Positions 8,896 to 18,308 of a stretch of 35,048 nt of DNA are shown here, one piece after another. The notes beneath the pieces are model-generated. The model was not told the origin of the DNA and searched no databases. It worked only from the letters and a program-made list of their open reading frames with translations. This stretch comes from Acidobacteriota bacterium (GTDB lineage: Bacteria > Acidobacteriota > Terriglobia > Acidiferrales > UBA7541). Within the stretch, counting starts at the first letter, position 1, and each line of letters opens with the position of its first letter. A program made the position numbers and the translations under genes. The stretch covers positions 1 through 35,048 of the forward strand of contig JAGWOX010000010.1 of NCBI GenBank assembly GCA_028877145.1, read 5' to 3'.

Positions 8896-8907
8896 TGATT
8901 CGCATAA

Positions 8908-8990
8908 CTCGGGCGATGGAGTTCGCCCTAACCGTCCTTATATGGGACTGATGACTCCTGGCCGCTCGCTGGCGACCGGGAGTTTTTTTA
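8908..8990 (+). ncRNA. Fluoride riboswitch (crcB motif) with overlapping intrinsic terminator
   Basis: The aptamer matches the crcB-motif consensus. Stem GGGCGA (8911-8916) / TCGCCC (8923-8928) encloses the loop TGGAGT. TAACC follows, then a second stem GTCC (8934-8937) / GGAC (8945-8948), then CTGATGACTCC. The loop GGAGT (8918-8922) can pair with ACTCC (8954-8958) as the fluoride-binding pseudoknot. The same ACTCC begins the left arm of a terminator: 8954-8963 pairs with 8974-8983 and is followed by seven T (8983-8989). The two folds exclude each other. Fluoride binding should hold ACTCC in the pseudoknot and allow read-through into crcB; without fluoride the terminator forms. This is a transcriptional ON switch. 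Confidence 0.95.
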
Positions 8991-9027
8991 TGCCCGGCGC
9001 CACGGGCGTGCGGAAAGTGGATATAAG

Positions 9028-9399
9028 GTGCGGATCTTTCTTCTTGTTGTTTTCGGCGCCGTGGGTACGCTGGCCAGGTACGGCCTGCAGGGAGTGGTAC
9101 AGCACCGGGTCAACTCGACGTTTCCAGCCGGAACGCTGACGGTGAATTTGCTTGGTTGTTTCCTCTTGGGCGGGGTGGCCCAGTACGGATTCCACCATTT
9201 GACGATTCCGCCGGAATGGCGGATCGCCATCACCGTGGGCTTTTTCGGTGCATTCACAACCTTTTCTTCTTTCAGCTATGAAACCGTTCGTATGTTCGAG
9301 GATGGGGCGTGGTCAAGTGCCGCTTTTTACGTTGGCTTGAGCCTGATCGGCGGATTACTGGCGGTAATGCTGGGCATACGCCTGGCGGATTTGTTGTAG
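9028..9399 (+). CDS. crcB: Fluoride ion channel CrcB/Fluc
   Basis: A 123-residue, four-helix membrane protein of usual Fluc length. Dual-topology dimers of this family export fluoride across the inner membrane. Family signatures are visible: GAVGTLARY near the N-terminus, GTLTVNLLGCFLLGG in helix 2, and GFFGAFTTFSSFSYE in helix 3, which holds the Phe-box and Na+-site region. The start is GTG at 9028, with GGAAAG about ten bases upstream. The gene lies 38 bp after the terminator of the fluoride riboswitch, which independently supports its function. It is followed after 17 bp by the DUF190 gene, so both are probably induced together by fluoride. Confidence 0.95.
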   Translation: MRIFLLVVFGAVGTLARYGLQGVVQHRVNSTFPAGTLTVNLLGCFLLGGVAQYGFHHLTIPPEWRIAITVGFFGAFTTFSSFSYETVRMFEDGAWSSAAFYVGLSLIGGLLAVMLGIRLADLL

Positions 9400-9416
9400 C
9401 GGAAGGCGGGTCACTT

Positions 9417-9809
9417 ATGCATTCTACGGGAAGCTCGGTTCCTACCCTTGGCGGTCCCGGAGGGCGGATGCACGAAAGATTTGAAGGCGAACGCACGCTG
9501 ATGCGCATCCACATTGGTGAATCGGACCGGTGGCATGGCAAGCCACTCTACGAAGCCATCGTCGAGCTGTTGCGCCACGAGCATTTCAGTGGAGTCACGG
9601 TCCTGCGCGGTGTCGGCGGGTATGGTTCCTCCAGCATCTACCACACGGAAAAGGTTCTGCGTCTCTCACAGGACCTGCCGATCGTGATTGAGGTCGTCGA
9701 ATATACGGAGCGGATCGAGCAGATTCTGCCTCGTCTCGATGAGATGATCGAAGGAGGCTTGCTCACTCTCGAAAAGGTGCGCGTGATCCTGTACCGTCCC
9801 AAGAAATAG
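9417..9809 (+). CDS. DUF190 family protein, CrcB-linked
   Basis: About 130 residues from the ATG at 9417, which has GGAAGG nine bases upstream; an internal ATG at 9468 is possible. The frame extends back into crcB (to 9309), but that part is out-of-frame overlap and unlikely to be translated. Core motifs GKPLYEAIVELLR, GVTVLRGVGGYG and DLPIVIEVVE mark DUF190, small proteins with a PII-like ferredoxin fold that are often found beside crcB. No enzymatic residues are evident, and a regulatory or accessory role in fluoride resistance is inferred from linkage. It shares the riboswitch-controlled transcript with crcB and is closed by the terminator at 10053-10091. Confidence 0.88.
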   Translation: MHSTGSSVPTLGGPGGRMHERFEGERTLMRIHIGESDRWHGKPLYEAIVELLRHEHFSGVTVLRGVGGYGSSSIYHTEKVLRLSQDLPIVIEVVEYTERIEQILPRLDEMIEGGLLTLEKVRVILYRPKK

Positions 9810-10052
9810 CATCCGTTTTCGATGGGGCAGTCTCGCAACGCACAATCGGCGCGCCCTGGCATCGGCCAACGCCTGCTCGGCGATGCGGCAAACCTCATGA
9901 AGCAGCTTTCGGATTTCCACTTCCGGAGGAACCACTCGCTGCCAAAAACAAAGAGAGCGGCTCTCCGCTGGGCTGGTCGACGGTCGGGACGATGCGATCT
10001 GCGGGGGTCGGACAACTAGGCACAATTCTCTTCGGGAGTGAGGGGAGAGCAA
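9810..10052. other. Spacer after the crcB-DUF190 operon
   Basis: The 326-bp gap 9810-10135 holds only short frames. A 65-codon plus-strand ORF at 9822-10019 is Arg/Ser-rich, lacks a ribosome site and shows no recognisable motif, so I do not call it a gene. The terminator at 10053-10091 is the only supported element. Confidence 0.5.
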
Positions 10053-10091
10053 GGGAGCCAGGCCTTCGGTGGTCTGGCTCCCTGATTTTTT
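10053..10091 (+). terminator. Strong intrinsic terminator of crcB-DUF190
   Basis: 12-bp stem GGGAGCCAGGCC (10053-10064) / GGTCTGGCTCCC (10071-10082) with one G-U pair and a 6-nt loop, followed by TGATTTTTT. On the minus strand the T-run is missing, so it mainly serves plus-strand transcription, though the hairpin also follows the convergent gene ending at 10136. Confidence 0.9.
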
Positions 10092-10135
10092 GAGCTAGGC
10101 TTCGACAATGGGTCAAAGCCCGTACCCAGACTCGA

Positions 10136-10771
10136 CTACTGATCCTGTTTGTAATTCTGGACCTGCTGCACGGTGATGGTGGCTGGGCCGACACAAGCTG
10201 CCTCGCCGTTGCCGCCGTTCAGTATGTTCCAATTCACTGTGATGGTGTGCTCTCCCTGCCCGGGATCGGGGTAAACGAAGTTGAACGAATGGGCCGATAG
10301 GGTGCTCTCGGTGAGCGTGATGCAGGTGGTGGTGCAGGCGGAAAGCTCACTAAGGAACGTGGCGCTGACCTGGATAAAGCGTTGATCATAGATGACGTAG
10401 CTTCCCGCCCCCGAAGTTGCCGTTTCTGGTAACACCGCATTGCCATCAACCTGCACGCTGACGCCGGCGCCGATGTTCTGGGTGGATGTGCTGTTGTTCT
10501 GACTCAGTTTGTTACTTGTGTAGAGACCCGTGACGAGAGATGGAGTTATCAGGAGAGCTGCCTGGCCAGTGTTGGGAGTCTGAATTGTGTCGGAGAACAG
10601 TTGGCCGGGATTGCTGCTGCCGCCACTGAGTGTGCCGTCGGAGTTGCTGATGGCACATTGACTGGACTGCTGGTCGAAAACGCTATTCCCACTGCTTTGG
10701 GCCCATGCTGCTGGCCCCGCGAAGAGAAATAACGCCGAAACGAGTGAAATGACAGCTAAGTTTCGTTGCAT
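10136..10771 (-). CDS. Secreted protein of unknown function
   Basis: 211 residues from the ATG at 10771, which has GAGGTGG seven bases upstream; an upstream in-frame start at 10804 would place eleven residues before the signal peptide. The N-terminus MQRNLAVISLVSALFLFAG followed by PAAWAQ is a clear signal peptide with an AxA-type cleavage site. The mature part is rich in Ser, Thr, Asn and Gln, with alternating beta-prone stretches (SYVIYDQRFIQVSATFL, HTITVNWNIL), and suggests a small extracellular beta-sandwich. Four to five Cys (SQCAIS, SACTTTC, EAACVG) may form disulfides. I recognise no family. The gene diverges from another small secreted protein at 11004. Confidence 0.7.
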   Translation of the reverse strand: MQRNLAVISLVSALFLFAGPAAWAQSSGNSVFDQQSSQCAISNSDGTLSGGSSNPGQLFSDTIQTPNTGQAALLITPSLVTGLYTSNKLSQNNSTSTQNIGAGVSVQVDGNAVLPETATSGAGSYVIYDQRFIQVSATFLSELSACTTTCITLTESTLSAHSFNFVYPDPGQGEHTITVNWNILNGGNGEAACVGPATITVQQVQNYKQDQ

Positions 10772-11003
10772 GTCCACCTCATCAAGAAAGCAAAGATGGT
10801 ACAACCCCGGTGTATATGGCTTGGAATGAAGTTAGGAGGGGTTCTCCCGCCTGTCAGTACCCGACGGCAGAAAGCTTGCCGAATGTATAAATCCCTTAGT
10901 TTTGGTACTTTCAGACATTCGTACTGTTGCCCGATTCTCAGATGTGGCGACGTTCACGACGGTACTGATTGACGCCCGGTGGAGGGGAATCTACCATGCC
11001 GGT

Positions 11004-11558
11004 ATGGAAAAGCGCTGGAGCTTTAGAACGCGTCTGGCGAGCTTGGGACTGTTAGCGTTCGTTTTTCTCATTGTTACGCCAGGTGCGCGGGCGAATTGCC
11101 GCACCGCTGATTGCAGAACATTCCAGAAAGTGCTGGCCGAACGCAACTCGGGCTTTGCGATCTTGCGAGGGGTGGTGCTCTCGCGGCAAAGCGACAGGCA
11201 GCCGAACGAGTACGCTGGAAAGGTGAAGCTGCCGGGCGCGGAGCGGTGCACGGTGGAAGTGGTGGGAGGGAGCGAGATGTACCTGTGCGTATTCCCGCCC
11301 CAGACATACGTGAAGATGATCGAGGAATACGATCGCGTCGTTGGCGATGTGAAAGAGGCAATTCCTTCGAAATGGGTCACTTGGGAAGACAAGGGGCAAG
11401 TTCGCAAGGGCGGCCCCGGTCCTGCCAGGGCTTTTCGGGCAGGACCCGGGCGCGGCGCTCCCGTGGTAGAAATCGTGACCCTGATGCCCGCGAAGAAGCC
11501 GCCACATTTGGCCCTGGTGGTCCACCGGGGACAGACCGCAGCGGCCGTGGCCAACTAA
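11004..11558 (+). CDS. Small secreted protein of unknown function
   Basis: 184 residues from the ATG at 11004. The start was chosen because MEKRWSFRTRLASLGLLAFV begins a signal peptide (cleavage near ARA-NC); the frame itself opens at 10902. The mature protein has four Cys (NCRTADC near the N-terminus, ERCTVEV and YLCVFPP), then an Asp/Lys-rich helix and a Gly/Pro/Arg-rich tail. No family is recognised. No Shine-Dalgarno lies at normal distance. TTGACG (10969-10974), 17 nt and TACCAT (10992-10997) precede the ATG by only six bases, so the mRNA may be leaderless, though that -10 is weak. Confidence 0.6.
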   Translation: MEKRWSFRTRLASLGLLAFVFLIVTPGARANCRTADCRTFQKVLAERNSGFAILRGVVLSRQSDRQPNEYAGKVKLPGAERCTVEVVGGSEMYLCVFPPQTYVKMIEEYDRVVGDVKEAIPSKWVTWEDKGQVRKGGPGPARAFRAGPGRGAPVVEIVTLMPAKKPPHLALVVHRGQTAAAVAN

Positions 11559-11962
11559 CCGAGACAATTGACAGGCAGAGCCCTTCCAGCGAACCGGATC
11601 CGCGGTTAGCCGCCTCGTTCCAGAAATGCCGGGCCCATCCGCCTCACGTTGCCCCGAGATGAGCTTTTCTGTCGGCACTGTTTACCAGACGGCCCAGCGC
11701 CCTTAAAAAAACCTGTCCCCAAGGCTGCCAGCAAGAAGCGAATCCGCACGAGCGACCCCGCCGCAAGCCAGTCTGATGCGGGCCTAAGAGGTCAAAAGGG
11801 AGAATTTCGGAAACCACTGGTTCGGGAATAATGGAATCGCGCACCAGCCTGTCGGTAGCCGATTCAGTCACCAGCCTATCGGGCGGATGATCCAGCGGCA
11901 CTTGCCGCAACGATGGGTACATTTCGGGTACAGGCGGATGGCATGTGGATTAAGCGTTTGGA
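11559..11962. other. 404-bp spacer with possible remnant of a small zinc-ribbon ORF
   Basis: No intact gene is seen. If one C of the CCCC run at 11652-11655 is dropped, the frame ending at 11662 (KCRAHPPHVA) joins the frame 11649-11831 (RDELFCRHC, then a Lys-rich tail), which resembles a small zinc-binding protein. No start codon or ribosome site is evident, so this may be chance or a decayed gene. The rest of the spacer shows nothing. Confidence 0.3.
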
Positions 11963-12037
11963 TGGTGCCGGGGGACGGAATCGAACCGCCTACGCCAGCC
12001 TTTTCAGGGCTGCGCTCTACCAGTGAGCTACCCCGGC
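11963..12037 (-). tRNA. tRNA-Phe (GAA), CCA encoded
   Basis: A 75-nt cloverleaf on the minus strand. Acceptor GCCGGGG / CCCCGGC; D-stem GCTC/GAGC with loop ACTGGTA; anticodon stem CAGCC/GGCTG with loop CTGAAAA, giving anticodon GAA (plus-strand 12003-12005); variable loop GCGTA; T-arm GGCGG-TTCGATT-CCGTC; discriminator A and genomic CCA at 11963-11965. All stems pair. It has its own promoter at 12053-12081. Confidence 0.97.
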
Positions 12038-12052
12038 ACGGGGCAAACGATG

Positions 12053-12081
12053 ATTCTAAGGCAATGAAGCGACGGAGGCAA
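12053..12081 (-). promoter_or_regulatory. Promoter of tRNA-Phe
   Basis: On the minus strand TTGCCT (12081-12076), exactly 17 nt, then TAGAAT (12058-12053). The start would be near 12046, about 9 nt before the mature tRNA 5' end. Confidence 0.65.
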
Positions 12082-12187
12082 AGGAGCCTTCGCGGCGGAG
12101 ATTTCGCAATCTCGTTACATCAAGCACCGCTCCGGCAGCCACGGCCGGTGACTTCCTGACCGTCGGACCGGGTCCCGCCAAAGCCGC

Positions 12188-12784
12188 CTATCGCACTGTT
12201 GGTGGGATGCTCTGCAGCTTCAATTCCACCGCTCGGAGCATGAACACGTCTTCCCGGTTGTACAGGAGAACCTCGTCGAGAAGCTTCCGGTCCCCCGTGT
12301 CACAATATTTGCGCCACGTCTGGACCGCCCACAAGCCATCTTTCCCGGGCAGATCCCTCACCAAGCCCAACTTCTTTTCCACTTCTTTCAGTCCGCCGTA
12401 AAGGCCGCGCCGCCAGCATTCGGGCACCAGATCGGTGTGCTCGAATTCCCGATCGAGCACGATACCGAAATGCGTGGCGATCACCGGAAAATCGAATCCG
12501 ACCGACCGCTTCACATCGTCGGGCAGCGAACGGCCGTTGTAGGTGACGATCCTACGCACGCCGCCGAGCGTCAGCAGCAAATTCTCCCGGCTCAGGTCAT
12601 CGCCGACGAACTGAAAGAACTGTTCGCCCGATTCCCGCTCAACCCCCGATTCACCGTCAGGCTCGGCGTCCAGGATTCGCAGGCCGAGAATCGTGATGTT
12701 GTGGTTCTTGTGATCGCGGAACAGCCGCTTGTCGTTGAACGGCCCGACGTAGTCGGTTTCGATGTCCAGGTAGGCAATTTTCAT
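12188..12784 (-). CDS. RNase H-like exonuclease domain protein (YprB-type)
   Basis: 198 residues from the ATG at 12784 (MKIAYLDIET); the frame runs further upstream to 12967 but that part has no protein character. The N-terminal LDIET gives D7 and E9, the first metal ligands of a DEDD exonuclease. The middle TYNGRSLPDDV and later Asp residues resemble Exo II. The C-terminal YNREDVFML supplies the last Asp (Exo III). The ordering fits the RNase_H_2 (YprB) family of DnaQ-fold 3'-5' nucleases. Biological substrate is not known; a role in DNA or RNA processing is inferred. It is the last gene of the minus-strand block after ftsK, separated by 257 bp holding a 24-bp palindrome. A GGAG lies rather far (about 13 nt) upstream. 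Confidence 0.8.
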   Translation of the reverse strand: MKIAYLDIETDYVGPFNDKRLFRDHKNHNITILGLRILDAEPDGESGVERESGEQFFQFVGDDLSRENLLLTLGGVRRIVTYNGRSLPDDVKRSVGFDFPVIATHFGIVLDREFEHTDLVPECWRRGLYGGLKEVEKKLGLVRDLPGKDGLWAVQTWRKYCDTGDRKLLDEVLLYNREDVFMLRAVELKLQSIPPTVR

Positions 12785-12900
12785 TTGTGATCCGCTGCTC
12801 CAGTCGTGGCCAGCGGCAGATAATGCGTGATTTTGCGCGAGCAGGCAAGGGGAACTGTGCCAGGCGGGCGCGAGCCCATGTCGGCCGCCGGGAAGACGCA

Positions 12901-12924
12901 TCATCGTGAGGGCCCTCACGATGA
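12901..12924. repeat. 24-bp perfect palindrome
   Basis: Each half is TCATCGTGAGGG and its exact reverse complement, with no spacer. It lies between ftsK (ends 13042) and the exonuclease gene (starts 12784), about 117 bp upstream of the latter. There is no T-run, so it is not a standard terminator. It may be an operator or a cruciform element. Confidence 0.6.
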
Positions 12925-13041
12925 CTTGGCTTCGGCATCCTTCCCGACACACTTCGTCGGGACTCACCTCGTTCGTCGCAAAGTGCTTCGCTCAGGAGGG
13001 CAAGGCGTAAGAGTGTGCGCCGCCGCGCTCCCCGCAGTGGC

Positions 13042-15426
<2,385 letters not shown>

Positions 15427-15738
15427 CTCTAGCTCCTGGCCAAGGGAAGGCACTAGCGGAAGCGGTCGACTCCACGCGCGGGCGCTATCGCGCGTTCAAC
15501 TGACGGAGGACGAGCAGCTTGAGGATAGCGGGTCCACCCGGAACCCGGTAGGAAATAAAAGGGTTGCGATGCGTAACTGCAAATAGCGCGAGGGAACCGG
15601 GACGGCGACGGCTGCCCTTGCGGAGTTCTCACGTTACCCACCCCCGCACGGAACCCGCAATGCCGCCGCTATCCGGTAGGAAAGTCACACCGCCTGTGGC
15701 CTTTCCCCGACACACGACGGCACCACGCCACCACTGTC
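15427..15738. other. 312-bp spacer upstream of ftsK
   Basis: I see no gene, RNA or clear hairpin. A weak promoter candidate for ftsK on the minus strand (TTGCAG, 18 nt, TTATTT) lies around 15555-15585; its -35 is poor. Confidence 0.3.
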
Positions 15739-16212
15739 TTACATTCGAGGCCTCCTGAAACGAACGGAAGCAATCTCCTTCACCATGCGGTAGGCATCGG
15801 TGCGATTTTGGTAATAGCGAGGGTAGACGGAAACGGCCCGATATCCGAGTTTTTGCCAGAAGGCGATTGCGGGATGATTGTTCAGGGCCGTTTCCAGCTC
15901 CACCATCCTCACCCCTGCCTGCGCCATTTGCTTCTCGATCGCGGACATCAACGCCGATCCCACCCCGTGTCGTCGCGCCTGCTCGCCCACGTCTATCGTG
16001 ATCACGTGCGCGTACCAGTCTTGCCACACTGCAATGACGAATCCGGCGATCTCCTGGCCGAGGAGCGCGACCAGGCAGCGCGATTCGGGCAATTCCAGGT
16101 ATTCACGCAGCATGCGGCGGCTGTAAGCAATACCCGGCTCGTAGCAGGCGCGGTCGATGCGATAGAGCGCCTCAAAATCGCCGGGCTCATAGGGACGCAA
16201 GGTGAGCTTCAC
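15739..16212 (-). CDS. GNAT N-acetyltransferase, RimI-like
   Basis: 157 residues, usual for RimI-type enzymes that acetylate N-terminal amino groups with acetyl-CoA. It opens with LRPYEPGDFEALYRIDRACYEPG. The acetyl-CoA binding loop is ARRHGVGSALM (motif A, R/Q-x-x-G-x-G), preceded by the strand HVITIDV. Motif B follows as VELETALNNHPAIAFWQKLGYRAV, containing the N-x-x-A-I-x-F-Y/W-x-K-x-G-Y pattern of the superfamily. The C-terminus (YYQNRTDAYRMVKE) is also RimI-like. The substrate could be ribosomal protein S18 or another protein. It lies between rnj and ftsK on the same strand. Confidence 0.85.
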   Translation of the reverse strand: MKLTLRPYEPGDFEALYRIDRACYEPGIAYSRRMLREYLELPESRCLVALLGQEIAGFVIAVWQDWYAHVITIDVGEQARRHGVGSALMSAIEKQMAQAGVRMVELETALNNHPAIAFWQKLGYRAVSVYPRYYQNRTDAYRMVKEIASVRFRRPRM

Positions 16213-16304
16213 GTCAGGCTCTCACGGAAATTCAAGTGTACTCCCGCCCATCGCGAGCGCACAGAGGGGCTAAGCCTGAGGCGGAAGAACCGGGCTTGCA
16301 GAGT

Positions 16305-17972
16305 TCAGATTTCGAGGATGACAGGAAGCACCAGTGGGCGCTTCGACGTCTGTCGATTCAGATAGCGGCGCAGATCGGCGCGGATCTTTTCCTTGATGAC
16401 GGTCCAATCCGCCGTTTCGTCGGCATTGGAGCTTTCGATTGTTCGCAGCACCACCTCGCGCGCGCGGCTGGTCAGTTCCTGCCCGTCGTCGGAGGGAACC
16501 AGGCCACGGCTCACGACCTCCGGCAGGCCCTCCATGCGCCCGGTGTGCTTGTCGATCGCGATGATCGGGACAACGACGCCGTCTTCGGCCAGATGCTGGC
16601 GGTCGCGGATCACGGCTTCCTCGATCTCCTCGAGCGAGCCGGAATCGACGCAGACGCGGCCGGCCGGCACGGTATCGCGAATATTTGCCTTTTCCGCGGT
16701 CAATTCCACCTGCTGCCCGTTTTCGACGAGCAGCACGCGCCCAGGAACCATTCCCGTTTGCTCGACCATCGCCGCATGGCGGAACAGCTGCCGGTATTCG
16801 CCGTGCACCGGGATGAAGTAGCGCGGACGCACCAGGTTCAAGACCATCTTCAATTCTTCCTGACTGGCGTGGCCGGAAACGTGGATGGGCTGTCCAGCGC
16901 CGTCCTCGTAATAGACGAGCGCGTGACGGCGGAACATGTGGTCGATCATCCGGAAGATCGGCTTTTCGTTGCCCGGAATGATGCGCGCGGAGAGGATGAC
17001 GGTATCCGAGTGCTCGACCGAAACGAAGCGGTGGTTATCAACTGCGATGCGCGAAAGCGAACTGAGCGGCTCCGCCTGGCTCCCGCTGACGAGCACGACC
17101 AGCTTCTTCGGATCCATCTCCTTGATGTTTTGCGGCTTCACGATCAATCCGTCGGGAATACGCAGCCGGTTCAGGTCGTGGGCGATCTCGACGTTGTCGA
17201 TCATGCTCCGGCCCACGAACGCGACCTTGCGCCCGAGCTTCTCGGAAAGATCGATCACCTGCTGAATCCGGTGCACGGAACTGGCGAAGCAGGAGACCAG
17301 CACTTTGTGCGGCGCCGCGCGAATCAGGTCTTCGAGGCGGGGCAGGACTGCGCGCTCGGAAGGGGTATGTCCCGGCCGCTCGATATTCGTGCTGTCGGCC
17401 ACCAGGGCCAGCACTCCTTCATCTCCGTACCGCGCGAGCGCGGGCAGGTCGAACCGCCGGCTATCGACCGGCGTCGCGTCGATCTTGAAGTCACCGGTAT
17501 GAATCAGCGTGCCGACTGGCGTGCGAATGGCAAGCGCGACGCAATCGATCGTGCTGTGCGTCACCTGGATCGGCTCGATTTTGAACGGGCCCACTTCGAA
17601 CGGCTGGCCGGGAACGATCTCGCGCAGGCGCGCATCGTCGAGAAGTGCGTGCTCTTCCAGTCGGCGGCGAACCAGCGCCAGCGTGAACTCGGTGCCGTAA
17701 ACGGGCACATCGAGGTCTCGCAGAATGTAGGGGATGGCGCCGATGTGGTCTTCGTGGCCGTGTGTCAGCACGATCGCCCGCACGGCTTCACGGTTCTGCT
17801 TCAGATACGTGATGTCGGGAATGACGATATCGACGCCCAAAAGCTCGGCTTCGGGAAACATCATCCCGGCGTCGATTACGATAATGTCGTCGCCGTAGCG
17901 GACGACCATCATGTTCAGGCCGAACTCGCCAAGGCCACCAAGTGGAATTAAACGGAGAGAATGATCACTCAA
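16305..17972 (-). CDS. rnj: Ribonuclease J
   Basis: 555 residues, the standard RNase J length. It is an endo/5'-3' exoribonuclease with a metallo-beta-lactamase and beta-CASP fold, acting in mRNA decay and rRNA maturation. The N-terminus RLIPLGGLGEFGLNMM is the RNase J signature, and HGHEDH (H71, H73, D75, H76) binds the two zinc ions. The beta-CASP region follows (LVADSTN, VLVSCFASSVHRIQQV, PIHVSGHASQEELK, VHGEYRQL), then the small C-terminal domain with RPLVLPVILEI at the end. The likely start is TTG at 17972, because the conserved RLIPLGG lies seven residues in; GAGGTG is rather far upstream (14 nt). It heads the minus-strand block with rimI and ftsK. Confidence 0.97.
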   Translation of the reverse strand: MSDHSLRLIPLGGLGEFGLNMMVVRYGDDIIVIDAGMMFPEAELLGVDIVIPDITYLKQNREAVRAIVLTHGHEDHIGAIPYILRDLDVPVYGTEFTLALVRRRLEEHALLDDARLREIVPGQPFEVGPFKIEPIQVTHSTIDCVALAIRTPVGTLIHTGDFKIDATPVDSRRFDLPALARYGDEGVLALVADSTNIERPGHTPSERAVLPRLEDLIRAAPHKVLVSCFASSVHRIQQVIDLSEKLGRKVAFVGRSMIDNVEIAHDLNRLRIPDGLIVKPQNIKEMDPKKLVVLVSGSQAEPLSSLSRIAVDNHRFVSVEHSDTVILSARIIPGNEKPIFRMIDHMFRRHALVYYEDGAGQPIHVSGHASQEELKMVLNLVRPRYFIPVHGEYRQLFRHAAMVEQTGMVPGRVLLVENGQQVELTAEKANIRDTVPAGRVCVDSGSLEEIEEAVIRDRQHLAEDGVVVPIIAIDKHTGRMEGLPEVVSRGLVPSDDGQELTSRAREVVLRTIESSNADETADWTVIKEKIRADLRRYLNRQTSKRPLVLPVILEI

Positions 17973-18308
17973 TCGGGGTTTTACACCTCATCAATGCACT
18001 ATCGTACCACACCCGGCCGCATCCCCGGCCCCGTAGGGGGGTGATTGCGGGGAATCCAGTCGCAACGGCCAAGTCCTGGAGGAATCAGCCCGACAACGGT
18101 GAAAACCGATCAGTAGCTACGGTCAGCGGATTCCTGGCCCGCGCCTTTTGCCGATCACTCCAAATAGTTTTCCCGCGCCGCGAATCCATCGGCGCCAGAA
18201 AAATTTCTGCGCAGTTCCATATCGCGGCTTTCTCTGTGTAGTATTAGGGCCTTCGAGTCGCTCCGCGAAACCCTGGCGGAAGCCCAGTTGCCTATGTGAG
18301 GTGGAAGA
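17973..18308. other. 336-bp divergent spacer between rnj and the DHS-like gene
   Basis: No gene is seen. It must carry promoters for both flanking genes, but I find no convincing -35/-10 pair. An imperfect hairpin with arms CAGAAA (18196-18201) and TTTCTG (18204-18209) lies about 100 bp before the plus-strand gene. Confidence 0.35.

Noticed and set aside
9666-10052. Minus-strand ORF overlapping DUF190
   Set aside because: Half of it is antisense to the DUF190 gene, and it runs through the operon terminator region; no recognisable protein.
11559-12187. Integrated element at tRNA-Phe
   Set aside because: No integrase, no direct repeat of the tRNA 3' end and no foreign genes are seen around the tRNA.
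12930-13000. Degenerate relative of the dispersed repeat near ftsK
   Set aside because: CATCCTTC and CTTCGCTCAGGA resemble the repeat ends, but the core is absent.
16236-17951. Long plus-strand ORF (571 codons) opposite RNase J
   Set aside because: Shadow of rnj caused by high GC at third codon positions; no domain or ribosome site, and the opposite strand is a clear RNase J.
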